Below, in pieces: positions 49,351-60,649 of a stretch of 64,000 bases of DNA. The DNA is from Pycnopodia helianthoides. Taxonomy: Eukaryota > Echinodermata > Asteroidea > Forcipulatida > Asteriidae. Both the position numbers and the translations under genes were made by a program. The DNA is taken from contig CM063260.1 in the NCBI GenBank assembly GCA_032158295.1, positions 6,891,501 through 6,955,500 of the forward strand. Direction: 5' to 3'. A model generated the notes under the pieces. The model was not told where the DNA came from and ran no database searches. It was given only the letters and a program-made list of their open reading frames with translations. Numbering within the stretch: the first letter of the stretch is position 1; each line of letters begins with the position of its first letter.

Positions 49351-52300
49351 CTGTGGGAAATCATTTTAAAAGGGGTGTTTATCAAAAGACATAACTGACT
49401 AACTTGATTTTAGCATGCCAAACCGAAATGGCCTCCGCTCGGAGCGCTACTTAAAAACTTATTCAAACATGAATTATTCCAGGGAAAACCCACACAATCA
49501 GGTATTAGAGACTGAAACCCAATCCACAGTGTTCTCGGCGGGATTTGAACCAGGTATAAGGCGAGGAAAGATACCACTGCGCCAACTCGACCGCCCATGG
49601 GAGTGTCATTTTGGCAGACTCTAGTCTACGCTTACGACACCCTTAAAAGTGCTTGATTGTGTGGGCCATATAAGCGCAGAATGGTATAGGCAATGCCATG
49701 AAATTGGGCCGTGGTGACAAGTGGCTGGTTAGATTTCTGTACCATTCAAACTAGCCTCTCGTCATCGGGGACCAATTTCATAGAGTTGCTAAGCAAAATT
49801 AAGCAGGACACCAGGCACAAATGGTACAAGTGACATGACATTTAGGATGGTAACCTTCTAGAGAGCAAAATTGTTTTGTGCTAATAGTTACCTTTTGTGC
49901 TTAACCACTTCATGTCCAATGGCGTGTATACACGTGAACATGTAAAAAAAAATCGTAACTGCTTCTGGTGGACATTTTTAAATGCCCAAAACAACTTTGG
50001 AGCTTCCTTTTTTTTTGTTACTGTCAATCGGCTGACCTGGACTAAACTTAATTTGTTGTCTTTCCTTTGTAAAGTCGGGGTTTCATTGGGACAATGATAT
50101 TTTACAAAGGAAAGTTCTCACTCCTGAAGCTTCAAATAGTTCTCTACAATAATACTGCGCAGAGACACGGAAAATAGTTTGGAATACGGACATGGAGTGG
50201 TTAATTCAGCATTATAATTGGGGGCCCTGGCATTTTAGTGTAGGCATGGCTGGTTTGCTTGTCTTGATCTCATCAGAAACTTGCATGTGGCATCAGTGTT
50301 TATGAAGTCATAAAGTACGTACCCATCCCTGATGCCAAGATATCGCCATGTGGACTAAACTGATTTAGCTGGGGGGAAAAGAAAATTAACACAATTTTTA
50401 TTTACTAATTAATTATTACTATTTATTTTTTTCATTACACATCCAACAGCCCAAAAGCCAATAACAGGATGTTGAATAGGAAACAAGAAGAAATGTTCAG
50501 TTTTCGATGTGGGAGGCAAACCCCAAATGGGGAAAACCCAGGTAGGAATTGAAAACCCAATCCACATGCAAGGTTCCAGGTCTGAGGTGGGATTCGAACC
50601 GGGGTCCAAAGAGGACACAAGAAGAAAAAACACCACTGAGCCAACCTGATTATTTTGAGTACAAAAATCTGCAGGTTATCCCATTTTTATTATTAATTAA
50701 TTCTGGTTTTGAAGCCAAGGATTCTCAGAAAAGCGAACTTAATCACTATACTAGCCAAGAACCACATAAAGAAAAGCCAATTACGAAGGAAGTTTCACAA
50801 TGCCCCGGTGGGATTTGAACCACGGTAGATCCAAGTAGATCCTTGTCTTTTGATTGGTGGATTGTATAGGATTATATAGGTCATGTGACAATCAACCCCT
50901 ACGTCACAAACCGTGCATTTTGGTACTATTTTTGTCTCATCCTATCCATAGCATGCAATACTTTTTTTACTATGGCTAGATCACATCATGTGATATACAC
51001 AGCAGTACAAAAGGTCATTTCTCAGAATGATTGGTAGGTGCCATGGCACAAACTGCTGAAATTATAAATGTCTCGACTGAAATTATAATATTTTATCAGT
51101 GGAATTACAGGAGACCATGGCCTCTGATGCCTATATGCTCTTAATTGGCTTCCGTATAAAAATGTTTGTACAGGTTAGAAAATTTTCCAATAAAGTGCCC
51201 CTTTGAAAAATTAAAACGATCTTGTCCCATTTTGAAGATGAAATTCCAGGTGGACTAAATGTACACTGGCCTTTGTTGCCTCCTGGTCTTGGCCTTTGTG
51301 CCCCTTCCAGAACATCTCCACTTACTTCAATATTTTCCAAGGGAAGTGCCCTTTGCAAAATGCAAAATGGCCGTGTCCCTTTGGTGAATAAAATTCCAGG
51401 TGGCCTACAGTTTTCTTCCTGCCCTCTATGCTAGGTCACATTCAATTTAAGATTTCTCAACAGAAGTGCCCTGTGCAAATTGAGAACATCTAATTGCCCC
51501 TGTGGTTCCAACAGATGACTTCTTAAAAACTTACTGAAACTATCCCCGGTCGCACATTTGGGTCCAACAGCTGGCAGACTATTTCACCCGAGCTGGCATC
51601 AATGATGTCGATGGTTCTGTTTTCTCCTTCCTGGTAACCAGGGAATTTTTCATCGGGGTACCGGCCAACAACCACCAGATTATGAATCGGATGCCAGGCA
51701 GCCTGAAAAGTCATTATAAATTACGTTCATCATATATACGACTATCAATATTTAAGTTTGGAAGAGTACATGCATTTCATTACACACACCAACCCTTACG
51801 GATCAGGTTTGTGGGGTCCTGCTATTGTTGTTCTATTATTCCCTTTTCTTAAAGGACCATTACAGAATTGGTAAAATATACTTTTGATCACAGATTTACA
51901 TAAAACTTACACGGTCTAATGATGATGATAGTAGAAAACATCCCTTGATATATTTCTGTCTGAAATGCCATATTTGATGAGAAATGAATAAACTAATTTT
52001 CCGATTGGAGTTTATCGCTCAGTGAGCCTACTGTTTGAAAATGAGTACATCACAACCATAAAAAATCAGAGTTTGACCTTGGAGCCCCCTCCTTATAACA
52101 AAGTATATGAATAAGAGGTGTCCATTTTTTAACTCAACAGTTTAAAAAATCACACACTGCCATCTGTTTTATACGAAAGAAGTCATACTCGTTGGCTCTT
52201 TTGATATTGTAGGGCACCCTACATGTAAATATTTCTGAAACTTTTAATGAGCATATTTACAATAAGAAGTTAAGTTTGGGTCTGCGGACCTTTGGACTCT

Positions 52301-55300
52301 TTTTTTCCATTTTAGCTTTGAGCAAGAGAGAGCACATTTGTTTTCTGTGGGTATTTCTCTCAGAGCCATGCTCTGAATACTGTTTATACTTGGGAGGGAT
52401 AATGTCCCAGAGCTATCTGTGACGGTATTTTTTTGTATTTACATCATCTTTTTCATCATAGAAATATTGTAATTTTGAGGGCTATAATTTGTAATGGGCA
52501 TACTAATTGTAAACTTGTATGCGTGCATGTAGCAAGCCTCGTGTTCCTAGTGCTATATTGGTATTGTGTGCTATTGATTGAAGGAATAAAATCCACTCAA
52601 ATGCAAGAGATGATTTTATATTTCAGACGTCATTGTGTGGAAATTCTGCTGTAGTATTTTAGTGATGCTTGTCCTTTTTTAATTAGAGGGCCAGCCTCCT
52701 TCCTGTACCTCTACATTTACATGAGATGTCATAAGTCACAATCTCATTACCTTTATGGGTGACAAATGTTGAAAAAAGCGATGTGGATGAGATATGGACC
52801 GTTCCATTCTGTCCCATAGGGGTCCTGCATAGATCTCCAATTCGCTGTGCTGATCTGTTGTTAGTAACTTTGTCCCATCTGGACTGAAACATGCTGTTAA
52901 AAAAAATATAACCCAAAACTACAAAAACACTTCAAAAAAACTGTGCACATATCAAAATTATCCTCACAAATAGCTTAGCAAAGGACGTGGCTCACCATGC
53001 AAGACATACTTGTTGGCTACACAAATAAGCAACAATAACCCTTTATTTTGCTTAGCAGTAATTTTCTGAGCTTAGCAAAATATATTGGATTCATTTTGTA
53101 CTGAACAAAGAAAAATTGACTAGAGCGGGATTTGAACCTGTGAACTCCGGGACTGTACCGGCGTTAATCTTGGCGGTCTCCATATTTGTGTTATCTTTGT
53201 TTGCTTAGGCAGCTCTTTTACACTGACTTTTCCCCTGGTCCAAGCACCTGAACCGAAGGCACTAGGATGGGTTGACTTTAATATATGCATGCTCATTAGA
53301 CCAATTCCCTTGACCTAGAATAAACCCCGGCCACCTCTTCTTGTTTACGAAAGATTCAACCTTTATCAATAACAATGTATGTCTATGGTATAAATCCATT
53401 GGAAATAATTATTGTCATTCTTTGCCTTGTACTAAAAAAAGGACTCGATCGCAATAGTTTTATTCTTCTTGCAACATTGGTTTCCTATATATTTGTTATT
53501 CTTCATGCAATTTTGGTTTAAAAAGAATGGCCTGGCCATATCGTTTACATTGTCAAATTGTGTGTGTACAAGTTGTGACCGGCACATTGGAGCAATCGGC
53601 AATACAATCATTCCAATCATGCATCATGAACAAGAATTTGTACATGCAAGCATCAGCCCATCACAGCTGTCTTGGATGAGACCATTGGAGCTGAGAGAAC
53701 ATTGACTAGAGCTACTCTTGCAAGTTATTGCTATCATGTGTTTCTTATAAAAAAACCAAGGGAGCTTCAGAAGGGCTTTGCACTGTGACCTGCAGGCCTG
53801 CCTGTGTAGAGAAGATGATGAACAGTGTTCAGTTTTAGATGTCAAAAGCAAACCCATGTTATCTGAGGAAATGCAAACCAAACCCACATGCGAAGCCCAT
53901 GCCCACAGCAGGATTTGAACCAGGGTTTATAGATATGTGACAACATGGAAGAAACCACTAAGCAAAGGGTACACATATGTGCAGTACCACGACTCGAACA
54001 CTGTATACACCACTGACAGTTATATCCATAGTCGCCAGACTATTCACTCACCCGAGTTGATCGGTCTCTTATGAGGTAGTTCATAGAGGGCGCTTTTACG
54101 ATCTGAAATCATTCTCACATCCCAGATCCTGACAATTTTATCGCCTGATGCAGAGACCATGAGCCAATCGCAATGCTTGTTGAATTCACAATGGTTGGCT
54201 TTGGTTTTATGAAGGCGTTTGGTCCACAGAGCCTGAAAAAAAGTATTTGTCAGAAGTTCAGACTTTATGGCTGCTGTAGCCAAAGCCTAAACCTAAGCCG
54301 GACTCGGGGCTTAATTTTTTTATTTCATTAAGTCAAGGAGAGGTCAAGAGGCGCAAGATTGTGCACTTATAAAGTTCATGAATAATTTACCACTAGAGAG
54401 TTTTAAGGTTGGTGCACCACCACCCTTTCTATGGCACCTGCCACGTTTAAGAATTTTGTTAAGTTCATGCATTTCAGAATTCAAGTTTGTTTTTTTCTGG
54501 GACCCCAGAGTGGGCCCCATACCCCTTGCTGCAAAGGCTCCATGCTACATGCTTGTGTTGGTCTCCCTCCCCCTTTCCCCCTCGCGCCAATCTTTAATTT
54601 TCAAAGTTGGAGAACACTGCATATAATGTATATGCATATGTTGTACATACCTTACCACCTTCTTTCTCCATCATCGTTATATTGCCAACATTGTCACCAG
54701 CTACAAGAAGTTTCCTTGCATAGCTGACACCAGCGCAGCAATACCAGTGACTAGAGTGGCCAAAACAAAACATTCCAATAGAAAAGAATTTAGCCAAAAC
54801 TTAGGACTTGAAGTCTTGTCATTCATTAATGGCTGTACAAAGCATTGGTAAGATTTCTATATCAACACATAGCTTACATTGACCTAGCCTTGATATCAAG
54901 GCTGTGTAGACAAGTACTCTAGCTAAAACCATAGAGCAAGGATACTAAAACCTCAGCCGCCCGAATGCCATACAACCCCAGTCCCCCTACTGACTCTAAA
55001 AAAAATAGGACACCGCACTCTCACCATGCACACACACAGCGCCTGTACACAGCCGCACACACACACCGCTATTGTCCACACACCGCTATCGCCCACAATC
55101 CTAGCCCGTGAGCCGTCAGGCTCACAGCCTTGACGATCTTGTACACTTCCGGGTCTTATGTGTTTCATTGTTTTTCTTCGCAAATCCGTGGAAAATGGGG
55201 GGGGGTGAGTGGATATGCAAAGAGCGCACTTATTACCATAACTGCAAGACCCGGAAGTGTACAAGATCGTCAAGGCTGTGAGCCTGACGGCTCACGGGCT

Positions 55301-58300
55301 AGGATTGTGGGCAGATAGCGGTGTGTGGAATAGCGGTGTGTGTGGGACTGTGGAAACGAGCGTTTGTGTGCTTCCTTGGGTGAGAGCGTGGTGTGCTGTT
55401 TAAAGACAGTCGGGGGGACCTGAACAGGAGTTGCATTGCATTCGGGCATGCATTCGTGCGGCTGTGGTTATGCACATTTTTAGCTTTATAGTAAGCAAAC
55501 ACAGCCTTGCAATCAAGGCTAACATTGGCCCAATTTCATAAAGCTTTTTAGCAGAAATTACTGAGAAGCAAATTTCTTTGCAAAGCAAAAAACGAGTGGA
55601 GCACCAGTCACAACAACGTAAACTTCACGGCATGCAGGCCAGAGTATAATGACAGTCATGGTGGAAAACTTCCCGTTAAATCATTTTTGCTTGAAATGCT
55701 CTAAGTTTTGATCTTGTGAGACCAAAACTAAATGTTTGAAAACAGTTAAAAACATTTAAGGTTTTTTCCTCACTATTTTCTTATATACATGATGACCGAT
55801 GGAGCATAAAGTTTCACAGGTTTTTTCAGGTGTATGTTGGGTCACTGTAGATATAGTCTTTGACAATAACCAATGCTGTCCACGTGCTTTAATGTGATTT
55901 TATGGAGTCAGACTTTTGGGTGTGTTCCTGGAGGTCATCATTGCTAATGCATTGGCCACACCAACCCTTCAGAATCCAAATTGTTTGTTTGATTATATTG
56001 GACTTAGGACTGCACTAGTAAACTGATCATGCTTTACATGGGATCAGGCATACCAACAATGGTGGCAAGCCTGATCCCATGTAAAGCATTATGGTGCACC
56101 ATAATCAGAAAAAAACATTTGAAGACACAAAAGATCTCCTTTGTGCTTTGATTTTCTCGCGTTTCGATTCCTGTAATCAATATACACCCAATATTAACAA
56201 GCACAGAATCCTTGACAATGAATTGACCATGACCACTGCCGTTGATGACATTTGTGTTTATTGAAGACTAAAGAATGGGAAATAATTTACTCTTCAACAA
56301 ACCAACGATATACTTCACCAATAAAACACAATTTTACAAAAAGAATGTAAAGGCAATTCCTACTTCAAATTTTCAGTACTGAGGAAGACTTGATGTGAGT
56401 TTTGACGTTTTTCATCGAGGCACTGACGGCAAAAAGTTCCATCAATGGAAGCGTGTAGACTCCACTTGGGTCATCCAGGTCAAATGTCATCGAGGTCACC
56501 GAGCCACCTTTGCCCATCTAACAACAGAGTAAATTTTGTGACAAAAAGACAGAGCTCATAACAAAGGATAGTGTTTGAATTAATAATTCAACAAGAATAA
56601 AAAGTAAACATTTTCTTTTCAGGAAAAGTCTACCTAACAGAATCAGGATTTTAAAAAAAAGCTTCACTGTAAGCATCCCTTACATGCCTGCTCCATCACG
56701 GAGGTCAAACAATTGCATGATGCACGGGAGCTCGTACCACGCACAACTCTCATCCAATGATAGGTCTTCCCTTGACCTCGGTGAAAGCGCTGTTTGAGCC
56801 TTTGATGTCGTATTGCATGAAAATTACTAATGCGGACTGTGAAGCATTTTTGCGTGACATCATACATGTGTCATAGGTGCAGTTATATTGTTGCTGTATT
56901 GAGGGCGCTGCATCTTCCGCCAGCAAAAAGACCCAAACTTTATCAACCGTCATATTTATTTAAATGCCCCCAATGTTGTGAGTATAAATTAGTTTATTTT
57001 AAGTTAAACAATTATAAGTTTAGGTAAACTCTGAATCAGGGATTGTAGATTTATAGGCTAGTAATTGCTTTCAACACTTCAATTGTAAAATTGATTCAAT
57101 TTGTAAGCATGCCGTCAGTTTTTATTCACATATTTCTTTGTATGTAGGTGTAACGTGGCTTATTACAGAATACAATGTGTGTTTTTGTTTTGGTGAGGAT
57201 AAAAATTTTATTCAAAGTAAGGCTAAAGTTTCAGAATAAACTTAATCATTTGGATTCAAGGCAAAAAAGAAAACTCCTACAAAATTTGGACACACATTTG
57301 GGGTTAAATTGGTTTGTAACCAATACTGATAAGCTCATGTAAATTAAATTTTAGTTTATCAGTTAAATGTAATCACTGTACATCAAATCTTTACAATTGA
57401 TTTGGTTCAATTTGAGTAAATCACAGATCGAACCGTGCTGATTGCAATGGTATCATAACAAAAGGCATTGACATCAGTCATTGGTGGAATATTTTGAGTA
57501 TTAACGTCACAATGAATCCACATACCCCTTAATGAAATGGACATTTGCAGATTTCTCGTAACTCCACAGAACGATGTCACCGCTTTTGGAGGCTACGGCA
57601 AGTGTTTTAGGGAGGGTGGGGTGCCAATCCAAGGCTGTTACACGTCGATCAAATGGACTTGCCGTAGCCTGAATCCTGAAGTTCTTTAGAGTCTTTCAAC
57701 GTAGGGCTGTACCACTGCCTAAATAGGGTACGTGGAAGGAGTAACCAGAAGAGTTTAGTAAAAGATAAGTTATTGATCACACACAGAGTGTGTTGGGGCT
57801 AAATAACTGGTAAAGAGTATCTGACTCAAGTTCTGATGACTAGGTCATCAGAGTGTGGGTTCAAATCCTGGTCATGACACTTGTGACATCCTTAGCAAGA
57901 CACTTAACTATAATAGCTTCTCACCACCCAGGAGTAGGTACCTGCAAGGGTAGAGTTTGTTGATGTGAATGATTAGTTGTTGGTCCCTTTGGCTGCCGGT
58001 GCTGCATACTCCAAAGGAGTTGAGATTGAGTCATAGTGAACCGGGGACTAGTAATAGTATAAGGTGCTTTGGTACAATTAATGTTTAAAGAACTCCAAGG
58101 TTTCTGTGATGTACTCATTCTCCAATAGATAGTCTTCATACGAGTGGGAAAAAAATACGTCTCAACCTCCGTTAAAAGGCCATTGTATTCGATATCCTTC
58201 CAGTGCGAAGTTTGTTGACACCCAAAACATCCTATGACATCAATTTGATCTACAAAAGGGATATTACGAGCATATATTTCCAGTACCTTCTGTCCCTCTT

Positions 58301-60439
58301 TGTCTGAGTGAAGCAAAGCATAGCACAGTAGATGCAATGCTTGTGCACACTAATGAGGTAGGTATGTATTAATGTAAGCCGTTCAACTGATTGCAAAAAA
58401 TGAGGGCGCCCCGATTACAGGCCATGGTGCTATGGAATCTCGGAATAATCTCCCATATGCTGATGAATACAATGATAACCAAGGGTCTCTCACAATCCTA
58501 ATTTGTAAAATAACTCCCAGAAAAAGGGAGACTTCAAGCATGAATTTCAGTAACTTTTGTCCCCCTTGTACGGGGGAAACAAAGTGTAGCACTAGTGCAT
58601 GCCTATGCACGCTATATAGAATGTTTGGGCATATTTACCTGTCACTGGTCATGACCACAAACCCCCCCCCCAAAAAAAAAAGATGCGTACATACAATCGA
58701 ATGCTGGCATTAATTGGTTAACAGTCTTTAGTGTTTCTTACGAACAGAGGGAAAACAACCAATGATCAATGATTAACTTACCTGTTTGAATCTGTTGATG
58801 TGTGAAGCTCTACATGATCGATGATAGAGTCTGTGTAGCATGCTGTTACTGTTGAGTCCCATTTGATTGGTGGCATTCAGCTTCGATGTGTTCTGGGTCA
58901 GTGTCTTCTTCCATATATTTTCATTTTCATCAGTTGATGACTTGGAGGAGGTTACTGTTGGCTGAAATAAGCAAAAGAAGCGATGCAATCAGGTGGTTTT
59001 CCCAGTGTTGTAAAATTAATTAATATCATTTAAAACCAGTAATCAGCAATATCGTAATAATTAGTTTTTCCAGAGTCTTTTTTTTTATATGGTCCTTCTC
59101 TCAGTCACAGCTAGCCCAGATTGGACTCCGCTGTTGCATACAACGCAATGGAGTCCAGGGTATAATAAGGCCCCTTCTCGTTGCAAAAGATTTAGCAGAG
59201 AAAGCTAAAGCCGCGTTCACATATTCCTTATATCTGAAAATCCAAGACTGCTGAGTTCACTGAAATGTTCAATTTAACCTTGGGTGACATCATTACTTTT
59301 GAAAATAAAATGAAAAAATTGTTAATAACTTTCTGTACTGACTCCGTATATCATGTATGTGCAGCAAGCTCATCATGCACATTGTATCGATTACTTACAA
59401 TAGTTCGGAAGATAGTGGTAGCACTTAAAGAAATGAATGAGCTTTTGTAGCAACAGCTACTTAGCTGTTGCTACGAAAGCTCATGTAGTTTTTTATGTAA
59501 TTAGTTAGTCTTTAAGTACTACCACTATCTTCCTTTTTTTTTTAACTGTCAAGTAATAAACCATAAAGGGAAACTGACCGGGTTAATTTTAAATAATTTG
59601 GGGTTGAACAAAAACTTACTAGAGCAGGATTTGAACCAATGATCTCTGGATTAACGTGCCGGTGCTCTACAGAATGAGCAATCTAGCCCGATGTTGGCAG
59701 TCTCCCTATTTGTTTTTAAATTTTTTCGGTGGTGCCACTCAGAAGCCAGTAGAGCGCACGTTAATCCGGTGATCGTTGACAAATCCTGTTCTGGTAAAAA
59801 TAATTTTCGTTCAACACCAATTATTTATTTTTGTTAACTATCAGACTAACACAGCTATCTTTGTCATTATTGACAGACATTTGAGTAATACCACCAAGTA
59901 CCTTCACTTTATATAACCAAAATAATGTAGTCAAGCACACTACTGGACTCAAGCTCTGGTGTTTCTAATCAGCGGAGTGTGGGTTCGAGTCCTGGTCTTG
60001 ACACTTGTGCTGTTAAGCAAGACACTTAATCATTATTGCTTAAATCTTTGGAAGGGAGGTAATTAGCCGTAGGTCCTGTGCGTTGTGTAAAAATGCACAT
60101 AAAAGAACCCAGTTACCCTTATTGCTAAAGCGAAGGGGTTTGCCTTGGTCTTTGCGGCAGTGGCAGCTAAATAGGTGCTACATAAATCATTCTTATAATT
60201 AAAAGTTTTCAAAAACCTGTCTTAAATTTGTTCTGTTTGTTCAAGCGTATTGAGTGCCATTGGAAGATCTATACATGCGCTATGAAAGATTCCGGTATTG
60301 TTATACATTGTACCTGTTTTACTGAAACCTCCTTAATGGTTTCTTTCGGTGTATGGCTCTCAACAGCTGAAGCCGCTTTACGTGGCCTCGGAACTCTCTT
60401 TCCCGATTTCAGTCCTTTGGCTTCATTGTGATCCTTCAT
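49130..60439 (-). CDS. DDB2: DNA damage-binding protein 2, ten coding exons
   Basis: DDB2 is the WD40 subunit of UV-DDB. With DDB1 and CUL4 it recognises UV photoproducts in chromatin, acting ahead of XPC in nucleotide excision repair in the nucleus. Coding exons on the minus strand: 60439-60314, 58961-58782, 57718-57526, 56517-56364, 54750-54651, 54232-54052, 52893-52751, 51702-51535, 50368-50323, 49350-49130. Diagnostic features are [14 protein letters not shown], the DDB1-binding WDxR motif in IVRIWDVR, the lesion-probing FQH of [11 protein letters not shown], and [15 protein letters not shown]. Splice phases all agree once three single bases are restored (in the exons at 57718 and 56517), giving about 504 codons. 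The vertebrate protein is about 430, and the excess is mostly a basic/acidic C-terminal tail. An upstream non-coding exon is possible because TTGTGTTCAAG precedes the ATG. Confidence 0.93.
49487..49612 (-). repeat. tRNA-derived SINE fragment
   Basis: The minus strand reads GTCGAGTTGGCGCAGTGGTA (A-box-like) and, 40 bases on, GGTTCAAATCCCGCC (B box), followed by a GTTTCAGTCTCTAAT-type body. There is no intact cloverleaf. Confidence 0.7.
50323..50368 (-). CDS. DDB2: DDB2 exon 9
   Basis: A 46-base micro-exon between CCCCCCAG and GTACGT, phase 0 to phase 1. It encodes [16 protein letters not shown], matching human SLNEFNPMGDTLASAMG. It is too short to appear as an open frame but is required by both neighbours. 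Confidence 0.9.
50495..50655 (-). repeat. tRNA-derived SINE
   Basis: On the minus strand, GGTTGGCTCAGTGGTGTTTT (A box) is followed by CCGGTTCGAATCCCACC (B box) and a tail with ACCTGGGTTTTCCCC. A second B-box fragment, GTGGGATTTGAACCACGG on the plus strand, lies at about 50808-50826. Confidence 0.75.
51535..51702 (-). CDS. DDB2: DDB2 exon 8
   Basis: Acceptor TTTTCAG, donor GTAAGT, phase 0 at both ends. The 56 residues [20 protein letters not shown] ... [20 protein letters not shown] match human [20 protein letters not shown] ... [20 protein letters not shown]. Confidence 0.95.
51853..52028 (+). mobile_element. Right-truncated TTAA-type MITE
   Basis: After TTAA (51849-51852) comes AGGACCATTACAGAATTGGT, the left end of the 384-bp family at 15656. 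Similarity continues through ATCGCTCAGTGAGC and then stops, where a single arm of the CATCACAA repeat family begins. This is the only member of the family seen outside the lectin array. Confidence 0.7.
52751..52893 (-). CDS. DDB2: DDB2 exon 7 with the lesion-probing hairpin
   Basis: Acceptor TTTTTTTTAACAG, donor GTAATG. The product (A)[19 protein letters not shown] ... [15 protein letters not shown] aligns with human [20 protein letters not shown] ... PHPHRHFQHLTPIK. The FQH triad that wedges into damaged DNA in the known structures is preserved. Confidence 0.95.
53100..53190 (-). repeat. tRNA-derived SINE fragment
   Basis: The plus strand reads ACTAGAGCGGGATTTGAACC, i.e. a B box GGTTCAAATCCCGCTCTAGT on the minus strand. 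GGAGACCGCCAAGATTAACGCC on the minus strand corresponds to the tRNA-like head. It is the same family as those at 59605 and 60925. Confidence 0.65.
53885..53965 (-). repeat. tRNA-derived SINE fragment
   Basis: The minus strand has TTTGCTTAGTGGTTTCTTCC (A-box-like) and CCCTGGTTCAAATCCTGC (B box). It is related to the SINE at 50495. Confidence 0.55.
54052..54232 (-). CDS. DDB2: DDB2 exon 6 with the DDB1-binding WDxR motif
   Basis: Acceptor TTTTTTTCAG, donor GTGAGT, phase 0 to 1. It encodes [23 protein letters not shown] followed by [16 protein letters not shown] and [13 protein letters not shown]. Human: [20 protein letters not shown], then TASVDQTVKIWDLR. The Arg of WDVR is the DWD-box residue that contacts DDB1. 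Confidence 0.95.
54651..54750 (-). CDS. DDB2: DDB2 exon 5
   Basis: Acceptor CACTCTAG, donor GTATGT, phase 2 to 0. It encodes [33 protein letters not shown], matching human [32 protein letters not shown]. Confidence 0.93.
55061..55346. repeat. Foldback element with ~98-bp arms in DDB2 intron 4
   Basis: CACACCGCTA...CACAATCCTAGCCCGTGAGCC...TGTACACTTCCGGGTCTTA (55061-55158) is repeated inverted at about 55247-55346, with very few mismatches. The loop is ~88 bases and includes a G-run at 55198-55205. Confidence 0.9.
56029..56089. repeat. Perfect 21-bp inverted repeat (hairpin)
   Basis: ATGCTTTACATGGGATCAGGC at 56029-56049 returns inverted at 56069-56089, separated by 19 bases. The palindrome ATGGTGCACCAT follows at 56091-56102. 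It lies in DDB2 intron 4. Confidence 0.9.
56364..56517 (-). CDS. DDB2: DDB2 exon 4 with a one-base frame break
   Basis: Acceptor CTGTTGTTAG; the donor GTAGGA is weak but legal. It begins [16 protein letters not shown] (human IGAGGSITGLKFNPLN) and GVYT, then the match to human ASSMEGTTRLQ continues as [15 protein letters not shown] in the next frame. One base is missing near 56422-56427 (ACACGCTTCC). The end ...VFLSTEN corresponds to human VFASSD. Confidence 0.82.
57526..57718 (-). CDS. DDB2: DDB2 exon 3 with two one-base frame breaks
   Basis: Acceptor CCCTATTTAG gives phase 0 and [10 protein letters not shown]. After one missing base near 57685-57689 (CTCTAAAG), the frame [40 protein letters not shown] follows, matching human [20 protein letters not shown] and GGDIMLWNF. 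The donor end AAGGGGTATGTG needs a fifth G to hand phase 0 to the next exon. If the first break is real biology, an alternative acceptor at ATTCAG (57669-57671) would start the exon at ATASPFDRR. Confidence 0.82.
57795..57965 (+). repeat. tRNA-derived SINE
   Basis: GTGGGTTCAAATCCTGGTCATGAC (B box) at about 57853-57878 is followed by ACACTTGTGACATCCTTAGCAAGACACTTAACTATAATAGCTTC, the same body as the longer copy at 59940. Confidence 0.75.
58782..58961 (-). CDS. DDB2: DDB2 exon 2
   Basis: Acceptor CTTATTTCAG, donor GTAAGT, phase 0 at both ends. The 60 residues are Ser/Thr/Asn-rich at first ([16 protein letters not shown]), then basic and helical: [20 protein letters not shown]. That resembles human RTLHQHKLGRASWPSVQQ, the N-terminal helices that pack against DDB1. 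Confidence 0.8.
59407..59533. repeat. 127-bp near-palindrome in DDB2 intron 1
   Basis: GGAAGATAGTGGTAGCACTTAAAGA ... GAGCTTTTGTAGCAACAGCT folds back across ACTT on AGCTGTTGCTACGAAAGCTC ... TCTTTAAGTACTACCACTATCTTCC. The arms are about 55-60 bases with small gaps. Confidence 0.85.
59605..59715 (-). repeat. tRNA-derived SINE
   Basis: The minus strand reads GGAGACTGCCAACATCGGGC TAGATTGCTCATTCTGTAGA and then GGTTCAAATCCTGCTCTAGT. It is an inverted relative of the copy at 60925; a further partial direct copy follows at 59725-59800. Confidence 0.75.
59940..60195 (+). repeat. SINE with conserved central body
   Basis: B-box GTGGGTTCGAGTCCTGGTCTTGACACTTGTGCTGTTAAGCAAGAC is followed by a conserved-looking body (GCCGTAGGTCCTGTGCGTTGTGTAAAAATGCACATAAAAGAACCCA). 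The head is degraded. It is the longest SINE copy in the window. Confidence 0.8.
60314..60439 (-). CDS. DDB2: DDB2 exon 1 (N-terminus)
   Basis: The ATG at 60439 opens [20 protein letters not shown], a Lys/Arg-rich stretch like the basic N-terminus of vertebrate DDB2, to ...VSVKQ before GTACAA, phase 0. An upstream in-frame Met at 60475 is less likely because a TTCAAG acceptor-like site lies between the two. Assignment rests on position and composition, since N-termini diverge. Confidence 0.7.
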
Positions 60440-60649
60440 ACTGATGATGACTTGTGTAGCTTGAACACAAAACAAAGAAACAATTAAGACACAGATGAAC
60501 TCTTTATGACGACAAAGTAATTACCCCAATATGACGAGTGAACAATTTATGGATGGCTTCGGCATAGATCTTTTCCATATGGAAGGGAAGGGGGGGCAGG
60601 GGGGCTAGTTTTGGTCGGTGGTGGTGGGAGGGGACATGTTTTCTTAAAA

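Noticed and set aside
57921..58337. 138-codon minus-strand frame between DDB2 exons
   Set aside because: It overlaps a SINE tail and a foldback arm, has no DDB2 similarity, and no phase-compatible splice sites are needed.
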